Assembly (NCBI RefSeq): GCF_905147045.1
Contig: NC_065904.1
Location: forward strand, 3,286,001-3,350,000
From: Nymphalis io
Lineage: Eukaryota; Arthropoda; Insecta; Lepidoptera; Nymphalidae
Direction of reading: 5' to 3'
DNA length: 64,000 nt
In this document: positions 13,101-25,095 of the stretch, piece by piece
How positions within the stretch are numbered: the stretch's first letter is position 1
Layout: each line of letters begins with the position of its first letter
The notes under the pieces: generated by a model
The model's input: the letters and a program-made list of their open reading frames with translations, nothing else
Database searches by the model: none
Told to the model about the DNA's origin: nothing
Program-made: the position numbers and the translations under genes

Positions 13101-16100
13101 AACAATGTTTGCTTTGTAAAAATATAACGTTAACTAAATTATATTATATAAGTCAAATCATTTACACACAATGTAAAAATTCGGATAAAAATAAGCTATT
13201 CCAAGGAATGTGACAGTTGAGTACAATTGTGTATTTATGGGCTATTTAAGTTGTAACTCAAATCTATCTGGCGTGTTGCCAGTTGCAGTTTAAGTCATTA
13301 TTGGTTTTCAAAATTTTTGTTTAATTGACGATAAAAGGCACCTTTCATAATAGAGCTTAAAGAATACCAAAAGTTTTTGGTGCTATTATAATTTCGAAAG
13401 GCGTTAATAAAAAAATTAATTAGGTACTTATACTTAGGTATTACGAAATTATTTAAAATCGTAAATATTGACAGTTTCCGATTTTTTACCTTTGTGTATA
13501 TACTAGTACCCATCTGGACGCCAAATTTCAACTTTCTAGAACATCTTGAAATGGTTATTTGATATTTGATCTATATGTCAGTCAGTCAGTACAACAGTAT
13601 AACCGTTGGAGCTGTATTTATGTAATTTTGCGTTCTAGTCAATCTAAGAGAAATTTTAATAGATTTTAAGCTATTAGGGATTTAAAAGTGGTGTCGCCAG
13701 CTCCTTTTTCATGCCTTGAACTTTAATTGACACTACCGCCAGTCTAGATATACGATATTTAAAATTCGAATAAGACAAATAACCTATCCATACCTGAAGC
13801 ACCGTTGCGAGCTCGGCGACGCTGGTGTGCTCGTCGATAGACACGAACACTTTGTACAGTAAGGTCTCGAAGTAGTCCCCGGCTATGCGGTTCATCACGA
13901 AGCCTTTGAGAGGCGGGACTGATACTTTGTCCGCCGCTGTTATCGGCACGTCTAAGTAAATCAAACCGCGCCTGGAACCATACTACGATCTTATTTAAGT
14001 TTACACAGAAAATAAAATAACTTTGAAGCTATTTCTTTTTAAATCCATAATATATTATTAAGCTGGGGAAAATTGTATGAATGCAACGCGATTGTCTATG
14101 ATATCTTTATGCTATCACCCTATATAATAATTTTTTTAATGTGAAAGCGCGGGACAAATCTAATTATAATATTAAAGTGTGAACAAAATATATTTGGAAT
14201 GTGATAAAAGTTATCTATTGATCATTGATAGAAACAACTAAGGGTTTAGCCCTTCCCATATCACCCCCAAAGTGTAAAATTAACGTGTATATCGTAATAA
14301 ATTAAGCAAATTAGTTCAGATTATTTTAAAAAAAAAACAAATTTATCACTGGTAACACACCTGTATAGTTTCTTGACGACGTAGTAATCAAGCGTGCCCG
14401 CGGTCTGCGACCCTTGGTCGATTAACAAATCTATTAACGCCTTCTCGCTCTCACCTAAAGGCTAGCGGAGTAAACGAGCAAGAAAACACTATTAAACACA
14501 CCATTAGTGGGTAATTAAACACGAAATCAATTATTAATAAAAGTGTATTTGTTAAGGGTCGCAGTTTTTTGTAAACCTACTTCAAAAATAGGGGAATGTT
14601 ATTAATTCGTAAGTATGTTCCAATGTAACTTTTTTGTTTATGAACCGTCAATGTATAATTCCAATATTCAATTTTATTGGTATTGGACAGTGTTAATATT
14701 TTATCTAATATACATACACAATAAAAATGTTCTATATATTATATTTTAATTAAAATTATTTAATTATAAAAAAAATAAAGATCAACTTGCATATGAAATA
14801 TTCAGCCACACATAAACATTTTCAAGCATTTGAACATAAATATCTTCAAGCCTATTACCTTAACATCTTCTTCAAGGACGTAACCAAGTTCCACTCTCCA
14901 CCATGGTTGCATGGGCACATTGAGGGGTACACGAGGTAACAAACATCGAATAGCTCTTGCCCTTCCACGTCTCCCAAGAGATCGAGCTTTAGCTACTAGT
15001 TCCAGATACTCATTCCTTCCTACACCCAGAAGCCTAAGACCTGAAATAATTTAAAAAGATTAATCGTCTTATATTTTTCTCAATAAAAGTTATGGTATCT
15101 CCATATTGTTGTATAAGCATAATTAAATTTACAGTACTTTTAAGTACAATGAAATATTACAAAAAGAATTAAAAACTAAATGTAAAGTGAGACTATAAAC
15201 TGTTTTTATTTTTTATAATTTGTGCAAATTAGAAAAAGAAGCATTTATTTATTGAATATGGCACAGAACATCCGAGCCGAGATGGCACAGAACATCCAAG
15301 CCGAGATAGCCCAGTAGTAAGAACGCGTGAATCTTAACCGATGATCGTAAGTTCAAACCCGGACGAGCACCACTGAATTTTCATGTGCTTAATTTGTATT
15401 TATAATTCATCTTGTGCTTGATGGTGAAGGAAAACATGAGGAAACCTGCATGTGTCTGATTTTCACTGAAATTATGCCACATGTGTATTCCACCAACCCG
15501 TATTGGAGCAGCACGGTGGAATAAGCTCCAAACCTCCAAATTTGAGGAGAACCTCGAATAGGGAGAGGAGGCCTTAGCCCAGCAGTGGGACATTCACAGG
15601 CTGTTACAGCAGCATTTTACTGAAATTAGACACATACAGTGTTTTCCTTCACCATCAAGCCCGAGATGAATTATAATAACAAATTAAGCACATGAAAATT
15701 CAGTAATAAATAAATTACTGTATATTCTTTAGGATACTTATGAAAATTACTTCATTCTGTACTTTATGAAAATATGAAAATCTGACTAGGCCAGCCACCA
15801 CAACGCTAGAAATTACTGAGCTTATAGTAGCATTGAAGAATGCCACAATAACAATAAGAATAAGCTTAATCTATAATCAGTATGGATACCCACTCACAGT
15901 GGATGTTCTGATAGTATAATGTTACTTACAATCAGCGGCAGTAAAATTAGGCATAGTGTCATAACTCTTTTCAAGCTCTATTAGAAGGGCAACCACTTCA
16001 ATATAATATATAAAGGGAGTTATTCTTAATCCTGAAAGAAAAACAAAAATATATATTGTAATGTCAATAAGCAAGTTATGATGATATCCCTGTGCAAACT

Positions 16101-16893
16101 ATAATTTTAACTTGTTCATGTTCTTCATTTATCATTTGTTCATGTTAGGGCATAGTATAGGGAACTATAGCTACTTAAGCAATCACTGCTTAATATTAAG
16201 GTGTGTAAATTTCATATTGGATCTTCAAATTGAAATCAATGTTTAAGATTATTACTTTTCTGTTTTTTTGTCTTAAATAAACAATAAATATATAAAATTT
16301 AAGTTATCTTAATGTTGTATTAAGAGTTGCAATGTGATTAGATGGAAGCAGTATACAGTATATTTTACTGTATCTATTTACAGAAAAAAATCACTGTAAA
16401 ATTACCTTTCACAATCATGTCAGCTAAGTGATAAGGGTATAGCATAAGCCTCTGTATGCTGCTCTGAACCAGGGCTTCATAGTATTTTCTTTCATCCTTT
16501 TTTACGGTTCTCACTAAAAGATATTTTAAGATCAGTAAAATGATATTGCAATTAATAAATAATAAAAAAATCCATCAGTAAAATCAAAGTAAAATTAGAA
16601 AGTTTATATATTATAGTTTAATTATTCACTTACCTAGGCTGCCTCTATAGCGCAGCTGATTTTTAATACTGAATTCAAATATATACCGATCATATTCTTT
16701 TGGAGTTTCATTGAACAACTGAAAATAGGTTAGGTAAAATTTGGTAAATATGAAATTGTTTACGTTGTTAATGAAGAAAATATCAAAAATAAAAACGTAA
16801 CATTATTGCGCGAGAGATTACCTTTTTAATATTTCCAGGCAACTGCGGCCAATTTATCTTTTTTCTAACACATTCATCAATTTCATCCTCCAT
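7107..16893 (-). CDS. FAM91A1: FAM91A1 homologue, complete, 19 exons
   Basis: FAM91A1 works with TBC1D23 and WDR11 in capturing endosome-derived vesicles at trans-Golgi golgins (family knowledge). Exons on the minus strand: 16893-16822, 16718-16634, 16513-16406, 16031-15930, 15040-14859, 14461-14361, 13971-13794, 12873-12746, 10800-10701, 10398-10288, 10200-10114, 10038-9860, 9553-9387, 9129-8905, 8732-8586, 8199-7616, 7542-7439, 7363-7294, 7217-7107. They sum to 2841 nt, giving 946 codons plus stop with consistent phases; the human protein has about 838. Family signatures include NQLRYRGSL, LMLYPYHLADMIVKG, LRLLGVGRNEYLEL, GFVMNRIAGDYFETLLYK, SIDEHTSVAELATVL, VLFDSTLAAYLMMGNLSP, LDLLRCEALHALD, YGPPTLLLTKG, LQFGIPLFDE and a C-terminus ending ISEWNGK. 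Exon 16 (194 codons) is a Ser/Asp/Glu-rich linker that accounts for much of the extra length. The exon 8 donor (12746) is the weakest call and was set by the phase that exon 9 needs. Confidence 0.95.
9140..9325 (+). repeat. degenerate SINE family 1 copy in FAM91A1 intron 13
   Basis: Diverged and internally shortened copy of the 310-bp SINE. Recognisable pieces are ACTTCAAACCCG (tRNA-like B box), GTGTGCTTATAATTCATCTCG, AAGGAAAACATCGTGAG, and an end close to AGGAGGCCT.GGCCCAG. It lies between exons 13 and 14 and is more GC-rich than other copies. Confidence 0.65.
10875..12262 (-). mobile_element. 5'-truncated CR1/Jockey-group LINE in FAM91A1 intron 8
   Basis: The minus strand carries an uninterrupted C-terminal part of a non-LTR reverse transcriptase (stop at 11217). 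Motifs in order are QPVIDWFQSYLRGRRQ, GVPQGGVLSPLLFSIFIN, HLYADDLQLY (catalytic YADD), SNLGLVIDCNLSW, and the thumb/C-terminal RLWNSLPDNI. The 3' untranslated part ends in an AAATAAAT-type microsatellite at about 10878-10903, typical of CR1-like tails. The 5' part, including the endonuclease and the first RT motifs, is gone. The break at about 12262 abuts a SINE. The 340-residue frame without stops suggests a fairly recent insertion. The exact clade (CR1, L2 or Daphne) cannot be set by eye. Confidence 0.85.
12285..12600 (-). mobile_element. SINE family 1 (tRNA-derived), full-length copy
   Basis: On the minus strand it starts with a tRNA-like head (GAGATGGCCCAGTGGTAAGAA, then a B box at the GGGTTCAAACCCGGG region). 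It continues through AATTTTCATGTGCTTAATTT, ATTCATCTCGTGCTTT, CACATG..TATTCCACCA and AGGAGGCCTAAGCCCAGCAG. It sits head-out next to the truncated LINE end. It resembles the common SINE of nymphalid butterflies (the Heliconius Metulj family, from memory). Confidence 0.85.
15285..15605 (+). mobile_element. SINE family 1, full-length copy in FAM91A1 intron 4
   Basis: Plus-strand copy with tRNA-like head (GAGATAGCCCAGTAGTAAGAA, B box GTTCAAACCCGG) and a body ending GGAGGCCTTAGCCCAGCAGTG and ACAGGCTGTTAC. Just upstream, 15266-15305 holds two direct copies of GAGATGGCACAGAACATCC-like sequence, a small duplication of the head or of the target. The element lies between exons 4 and 5. Confidence 0.85.
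15612..15702 (-). repeat. inverted partial SINE family 1 copy
   Basis: About 90 bp matching the middle of the SINE on the opposite strand (ACTGAAATTAGACACAT, TTTTCCTTCACC, GAGATGAATTATAAT, TTAAGCACATGAAAATTCAG). It directly follows the plus-strand copy, so the two form an inverted pair. Confidence 0.8.
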
Positions 16894-17626
16894 GATTTTG
16901 GAGATAATATGTTTTAATCACGATTTCATCGAATGAAACAATTAAAATATTACTGCTGCAAATATTTTGATAAGAAAAATTTAACTAATCTTCGTTCTAA
17001 ATCTAAAGCCTTATTGAAAGACTTGTTGCCATTCATTAACTATTTAACAAACATGCAACACATATGCAAGTAATCGAAATTTGAATAGCGCTTGATTGTT
17101 AATATAAAATATTGAAATTATGTTTATTTAAGGCATAGGAAATTTAAAACGTATAAATCGAAAAATTACAACTTCGGAACTAATATTTAAATGTCAGGTG
17201 TCAACCTGACAACCACAAAAAATAGTAACATGGGTACAGCTTAAAATAAAACTATAGTTTTTACTTTTTTTAATATCATATCAAATTTATCTTGTCTAAT
17301 TAAGATCATTTGTAGGGAATACGATGCTTACTTTATTAATAATACTATTACTGGAAAAACTCAGAATAAAAATATAAAATTTAAATTCAAATGAGATTTC
17401 AATAAAACTATAAAAGCGGATGCTTTCACTAACTTTATATTTGCTAATAATTTTTTTTCCTTATCTTGGTAAAATTGAATAGGTCAAATTAATTTGCATA
17501 ACATTGACAAATATCAGTGGAAGTAATCGATTATCTAACGGTGGTTGCATATAATGACGTAATTTACAAAAATAAATATAAAACACCTATAAATGAAGAA
17601 TTTAATGTAAAAAAATGTATTAAATT
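16894..17626. other. spacer between NAXD 3' end and FAM91A1 start
   Basis: AT-rich spacer of 733 bp in a head-to-tail arrangement. It should contain the FAM91A1 promoter and the NAXD 3' untranslated region. A TTTATT (AATAAA on the coding strand) at about 17332 is a possible NAXD poly(A) signal. Nothing else is recognisable. Confidence 0.5.
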
Positions 17627-18925
17627 TTATGTAAAAAGGTCCTCGAATGTAGAGTGAATTTCATTTAACATATCTGAAGCAACCATGCTTCGACCATGCG
17701 ATTTGAAAGCTTTGTAATTACATGTTCTGGTAAACTTGGCAGCCGCGTAAGATGCCACACTCTGAGCTAATGACACAGATTGATCGTTTTCACAAAGGTT
17801 TGCTTTAAGTGCCCAATTAAAGAAAGTCCCTAATGAACCAGCTAATATGTCGCCCTGGCCTCCAGCACGTCTGCCTGATCCTCCTTCGTTTAAAGACCAA
17901 TCGAATTTTCCAAGGTTTGAATGGTACTGATCCTGTTCACCTTTTTCTAAGACTGTCACATAATCACCCCAAAATTCGTACCGATTCGCGCCTTCCACTG
18001 GAATAACTTCTTTTAATCTTTTAACTTCTGCACTATTAGGGGTTAATATAACTCCAGGGTATGGATAATTCTTTAGTATGGAGACATTTTTATAAATAGC
18101 GTAAAGTCCATCGGCATCAATAACTAAAGGTTTTCGTAATTCTTTACATATGTTAATTGTGTCATATGCTAGGCCTAATCCTTCCTCTGCCCGACCTAAG
18201 CCAGGTCCTAGTACCACAACATCTTTACTATAAAGAAGAGAACTAATATTTTTAGATAAATGAGGAATAACAATAAGATCAGGACTATAAGACTTAATTA
18301 CTGTTGCTGCTGTTTCAGTGGTAATTACAAAAACTAAGTCAGCTCCAACCTGAAAGAAAAATAAATATTAAAAGGTGTATTTTTCTAAAAAGTTTATACC
18401 AATCCACCAATATAAATTTTTTGAAGAAATTATAATTTTTGGCGTGTAACTTGTTTTATTGTACTTATTTTGTGATATTATATATATTAATTATTAAATA
18501 TTATAGGTCTAGGCTTCGCTCGATTCTAATAATTACTTTTTTTTGTGAAGAATTACGGAATATCTCAACACCAGTTATGATGTATATTTAATTTATATTA
18601 TATATAATATATATATATATAATATATTTAATTTTAATTTATTGAAGACATTTTATACAAAATATATTTAATTATTTACCTTCAGAGCAGAAATGGCTGC
18701 AAAGTATGGTGCTCCTGTATATTCGATAGAACCACCTACAATGGCTATTTTTCCAGCATCTCCTTTTTTCTTTCCTTCTAATTCCGGAACTACTGCTTTT
18801 GTAAGAGTTGCGAGAGTATTTTCGTTTATATTATCTATAACATTTGAACATTCCTCTATGACCAAAGATTGGATTACAACAAGTCGAAATGAAAGTATTA
18901 AAGAAAAAAACTTCACAATTATCAT
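17627..18925 (-). CDS. NAXD: ATP-dependent (S)-NAD(P)H-hydrate dehydratase
   Basis: NAXD restores NADH and NADPH from their damaged hydrates with ATP, working with the epimerase NAXE (family knowledge). Two exons, 18925-18680 (82 codons) and 18349-17627 (240 codons plus stop), join in phase 0 to give 322 residues, normal for the family. Residues 1-22 are a hydrophobic leader (MIIVKFFSLILSF...), suggesting targeting to an organelle or the secretory pathway. The ribokinase-like core shows KIAIVGGSIEYTGAPYFAA, VLGPGLGRAEE, PLVIDADGL, TPNSAEVKRL and the nucleotide/catalytic loop GGSGRRAGGQGDILAGSLG. The last has Ala where vertebrates usually have Cys before GGQGD. The start is the first Met of an open frame that begins with the leader. 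The gene is divergent from muskelin. Confidence 0.95.
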
Positions 18926-19514
18926 TTTATATGTAAACTACAAGTTTCGAACTATCAAGATTGTAGGTGTTTATGTCGTGGTTTAATTAAGTATGATTAT
19001 ATCAGCCTTGATCGTTTCCCCACCTTCAAACTCGAAGTTAAATGTTTTTTAATTTTAAAATACGAACATTAAGGTTGCCATCTAGCGATGTTATCCCACA
19101 ATGTCTCATTATTCAGTATCACGATAAGTATAAAGTAGGTAAATACTTTCTATACAATTACATTGAAAATCCTGCCATCTATGGGAATGATAACCAAACA
19201 ATAAGTCTTTTTGTTCTAAGAATTTAAAATTTTGCCCATAATTATGTTATATATATATATTTTTTTAATATTCTCGCAATATTTTACTAGGTAAATATTT
19301 TAATATTTACTAATTTCTATCAATCTTCTATATTATCATAGTTTGTTTCTTTGTTGCTTCGAATATCGATTTATATTGTCTATGCTATAATCATTGAGGT
19401 GAAAATTATTGTAAAATGTCATTTTGTCTGTTTCGAGAGAGGGGTGTATTTTCTGAATTCCGGTTAAAATTGTGACTTTTTTTAAATAAACCATTTACAC
19501 TTACCTCTAACAAA
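18926..19514. promoter_or_regulatory. shared upstream region of NAXD and muskelin (candidate bidirectional promoter)
   Basis: 589 bp separate the start codons of two divergent genes, so both promoters must overlap or nearly touch here unless upstream noncoding exons exist. The segment contains a (TA)n-like stretch at about 19248-19260 but no clear TATA or initiator that I can assign. Short open frames inside (for example 19042-19227) lack recognisable features. Confidence 0.45.
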
Positions 19515-22500
19515 ATGGATGAACAATATGAAAGTGTTAAATTGTGTTACACAATACACAAATACTCCAGTTACTCTGCCAATTATTTACCAGAGTATGT
19601 GCGTTATTATATAAATAAATAAAAAAAAAATATTAATGCCGGTTAAAAAAATGTTTTAATATATGATTTATTACCACAATAATAACTGGTTACTTGTAGT
19701 GATTTGTGAATATAAAATAATGCTGTGTAGTATAATTATAATTATCATAATCGTGCCTATAACATCTATCTCTCTATCTAAATATATCCGCTCTTGCAAC
19801 TGGGATATACGTACTCATACAAATAATATTAGAATGTAAATATAGGTTGATTGAATTTTATTGTATTTCTAAAATAAAATGTTTTTACTTTTTCAGAAAC
19901 ATCATGAAAAATAATCCCTCTGACCAATTATCTAGGTGGTTTACAGATAGCTCAACACCTTGTCAATATATCATGCTCAAATTAAAAACCCCATGTATAG
20001 TGGAGACAATAAAATTTGGTAAATATATAAAAGCCCATGTCAGTGATCTAAAGAAATTTCAAATATTAGGTGGCACTGATGAAAATCACTTATCAATATT
20101 ATTAACAGGGTAAGTGACATTGATTTTCAATAAAAAGTTTGTGGAGGGTGTGATCAGCCAGAAATTGAGCATTGGGATTTAAAACTAGATCAATATAAGC
20201 TTATTAAATGCTTTTTTAATTTCATGTTTTAGAGGTTTGAAAAATGATAGTCAAGATGAAACGTTTAGGTTACGACACCGAACATCAGAAGGACTGTATT
20301 TACCAGTGCGGTACATTAAAATTGTACCTCTTCAATCATGGGGTCCAGCATATAACTACACCATATGGTATGTTGAATTGCAAGGCAAAAACCATGAGAA
20401 CTTAATCAACTCGACTATGGATACAATTGACTTGGTAGGTATAAAATTTATTATAAATATCACAATAACTTGTAAGTAAGTAAGTAAGGTAAGGTCCTCC
20501 AGACCGATTTCGGCCACGGCGGCCAATCTCAAGATTAGCCAACTGCACAGGACATATTACAGTGGACAAGTGTGTGCGCAAACACAGGTGTCTCTAGCTC
20601 TCACAATCCGATGGGAAGGCAATCCGATATGACCAGAAAGAGTTCAGGCGTAAGACCATCGGCTTTACGTGCTTTCCGAGGCATTGGAGTGTACACACTT
20701 CTAACTTCTAGACCCCGAGCTGCTACTGAGACTTTACTGACAGAAAAACCCAATAACTTTTTATGTGCCCGACCTGAGAATTGAACCCAGGACCTCCGGG
20801 TCAACGGCCTTATATCTAGCCACTACACTAACGAGGCATGTATTTACTTATTATATGTAGTAAAATATAGCCCAATTTGGATATAATATAAATCGATATC
20901 TAGCTATATTTTAAAAATTAAAAATTACACTTTATATTTTAGTAAATGTAATTGTATGTCATAATAATAATTCATTACTTAATTAGCTCTTTAACTTTTT
21001 GTGGAATTTCAGATATAGTAACTGATTTCATTATTAAAAAAGAAATGTTTAGTCTATATTAGTTAATCTTAATTTTCGATCTTTTCAACAATGTCAACTT
21101 AAATCAACAAACAATTAATTTTTTTTAATGAGGAATTATGTAGTAAAAAAAAAATCTAGACCATTTTTCGATTGTACTTAAATATAATTATATTTGGTAA
21201 CGTATTATAGTTATAATAGTCAGCTAGGAAAGTATAATATAGTTTCAGCTGCCTTGTAAAAGTAAAAAGTCTCAAAATAGCAAATAAATAAAATTGAAGT
21301 GTCTGTTTGTGATACTTATTATATTAAAATTACTGCCTCTTTTTAAGTTAATATGGCTATTTGCGAATTACCAAAATAATCTTTTTTTTATTTTTGTATG
21401 TATGTTTGTCTCTAATAATCTTTAGAATGGTTAAAAATTATGATTTTTGTCACAAACTGAATTCCATGCTGGTGAACCCACAGGTTTTTCTAGTTAATAA
21501 TAAATGTTAAATGACCTACTGGGTGTACATTATTTAAACGTGTTATTATATACTTATATATATTGTTATATACAATGTAATCAATAATTATATATATATA
21601 TATATTATTTTTAATATATTTCTTAATGCATATATAAAAATATATTTAGAGATGTTTGAGTGATCAACAGGTTTAATACCGGAAGTGATCACCGCTTGGT
21701 TCGAGGCACTCTAAATATCGACTTAAAAGCCGAAAGATCGAGAATGATGAGGTCTACTCTCCGATCTACCATGCTCCAAGCTGCTCAAGGCTCCGAAAAG
21801 TTCCAAATGGAACTTCAAAATCAATTCACCGCGTTGGAAACCGTAAGCAGCATTGATGAGAAAACCGACACGCTGGTCAAAATACTGCAAAACACATCCC
21901 GCAAGTGTTTTCCGCCACAGAGAAGAGACAACGCACCAAAACTCTCTGCTGAGACACTCGAGCTCATGAGAAAACGACGAGAACTACCATCGTTTTTGTC
22001 AGATAAGGCCTTAAATCGAATAATAAAAACGCTGACGCGACGCGATCTCCGACGCTCCAATACCCGTGCCATCAAGGCTGCGATTGAGCAAAATCGGGGA
22101 CCGAAAGTGTTCGCTCGCAAGTTTGGGAGGCCGCGTCTGACAAAACTTAAAACTGAAAATGGTGGGGTGTCTCCCTCTAGGCCTGAGATTGTCGGAGAAG
22201 TAGAGAGGTTTTATGGGCAGTTGTTCTCTTCAAGATCGGATAAACCCGTGGGAATCAGTATTGATGACCAGCGCGCCCCTCTTATGCGCCATTACTCCGA
22301 GGAGCTCCCGGTCGTTGACCAAGGAGAGATTAGGGCGGCTCTAGAACAGCTTAAAAACAACAAAGCTCCGGGAGATGACGGAATCACAACAGAGTTGCTT
22401 AAGGCAGGCGGGACTCCGGTCCTGAAAGAGCTAGCAAGCCTCTTTAATTCCGTCATCCAACATGGCAAGACCCCGGAAACGTGGAGCGGGAGTGAGGTGG

Positions 22501-25043
22501 TACTGTTTTTCAAGAAAGGTGATAAAACCCTCTTGAAAAACTACAGACCAATCTCCCTCCTGAGTCACGTGTATAAGCTGTTCTCAAGAGTCGTCACGAA
22601 CCGTCTCGCCAGACGACTTGACGAGTTCCAGCCCCCAGAGCAAGCCGGCTTTCGATCAGGCTACAGCACCGTGGACCACATCCATACTGTTCGGCAGATT
22701 GTGCAGAAGACCGAGACGTTGGATCAAGACGCTGGATTGGACTGGGTATGGAGTCAATGTAAACGGCGAGTACATCTCACACCTTCGATTTGCCGACGAT
22801 ATCGTCATCATAGCAGAGTCGCTGGAACAACTCACCGAAATGCTGCGTAGCCTAGGCGAGTCTTCCCGGTGTGTCGGTCTCGGTATAAACTTGGACAAGA
22901 CCAAGGTCATGTTCAATAGGCATGTCGTGCCGGGACCGATATACGTCGAGGGGAAACCTCTCGATATATGTAGTGATAGTCTATATGTTAGTGAATATAC
23001 CTACCTAGGACAGATAATACAAGTCGGTAAGAACAACTTCGAGAAGGAAGCCGATCGAAGAATTCGTTTGGGATGGGCAGCATTTGGCAACCTTCGTCAA
23101 GTCCTCAAGTCGTCTATACCGCAATATTTGAAGACGAAAGTCTTCAACCAATGCGTCTTACCTGCCATGACATACGGTGCCGAAACGTGGACACTAACTG
23201 CGGGACTAGTCCACAAATTCACAGCGTGCTATGGAGCGAGCTCTGCTCGGAGTATCTTAGAAGGATAAGATCAGAAATGAGATTATCTGGAAAAGAACTG
23301 GAGTCACCGACATAGCTTGCAAAATTAGCAGGCTGAAGTGGCAGTGGGCTGGTCACGTATGTCGTAGGACCGATGGCCGTTGGAGCAGACGAGTCCTAGA
23401 GTGGAGACCGCGAATCGGCAAGCGCAGCATAGGGCGCCCTCCAGCCAGGTGGACCGACGACCTTAAGAAGGTGGCGGGCACCAACTGGATGCGGAAGGCG
23501 GATGACAGGGAGCTTTGGCGCACCTTGGGAGAGGCCTATGTTCAGCAGTGGACAACGATTGGCTGTTGATTGATGATTGATTGATATATAAAAATAGCGT
23601 TACAAAGCAAGGCTAACATAACAGACAAATAAAAATGCTATATCTAATATAGCTGTAATATCTAACGCAAAATTGTAGTTTTATGACATACAATGTTTCC
23701 TTTTGAAAATCAAACATGAATAATGAAAGATTTTACTTATTGTAATAGCGCAAAGAAGAAGAAGCTGTTCGGATACTTTTAAAACATTTACGCCGACGGC
23801 GTTACAAAGACGCCTTCGAAGCTCTGTCGCGAGAGAGTGGGGTTCAGTTAGAAGGTCCGGTCCAGACGCGGCTGTGGAACGCACTGGTTGAGAATGGAGA
23901 TTACAAACTTGCTGAAAAGATATTTGAAGAAGCTGCTGATGGTAAGGAAAAAAAAAAATTACATTACATTTTATATATTTTTAAAGTTACAAGCATTAGC
24001 ATAGTGATAGTGCAAGCGAAGCGAGCAGCAAAGCAGCGAGCGAAGCAGTGGCCTCGCCCGATGAAATTTAATAAATATAACTTAAAGTAATCAATTGTTT
24101 TGGTTTGCGAGATTTCAATATATTAGTTTATTATAATTTTCGATGTAATAGAATTTTTAAAGTGCATGTTCGCTTTCAGACCAGGAAGATACAAATACCC
24201 GTAACTAAGTAATAAATAATCTTAAGGTTTAAACAAATTAAGTTGTTGGGTGTTATTCTCATATCGCGTGATATATCACGTAGGCGGTGGTTAGTGTAGC
24301 GATAGCAGAATGTTTATCGTAATATACGTATGCCACAGGTTGCAGGGATCAAAGTTTGTATTACATTTTGAAAGCTTTTTTAGCGTGGTAAACCGTCGAT
24401 GCAGGGACCGGCTCGATGTCACGAAGGACGAATATTATCAGTAAGTTGTCCGCAGAGGGCGAGCTGGACTGGTACATGTCGTGGCAGCCGTACACTCCGG
24501 AGTGGAGGCAGCTGAGCGGCTGCGCGGCGGCGGCGGAGGAGCTGCTGTGCTGCGACACGCTGTCGCGCCCCGCCGACCTGCTGTGCGACGACCGGGAGTC
24601 CCAACCCGATACACCCGTTAGTTTACTCTTTATTTTTAAAACATTTTTCATTCGTTCGTTCGTAGTACTTGTGTAAACATCAGTTTGTACCTGTGTCGAT
24701 TAAAATTAATAAAATAAAATAGTTCTAATAGCTTTTAGTGCAAAATCTGCAATTGACTATAGTGCCTATAATTAGTTTAACCATAATTCATATCAATCGT
24801 GTCCAAAAAGTGCAGTTTTTTACCTAAAACTATACTCCTAAGTTGCTGTTATTAAGTGCTAGTGGAACAAAGTTATTTTACACCACCCACTTAGCACTGA
24901 TAATTATTTGCTGCTAAGCTTAAGTACTCTACTGATCAATATTTTCGACCTCCATACCATCTGCACAAATAGCAGCGCGGTAGTAAAAGTGACTGTAATT
25001 CAAAGACATCGAGGGGTACCAAGATCAAATCCTGAATACACCG

Positions 25044-25095
<52 letters not shown>

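Noticed and set aside
24361..24651. Minus-strand 96-codon frame opposite muskelin exon 5
   Set aside because: It is a shadow of the plus-strand exon 24456-24616, which continues muskelin homology in the correct phase.
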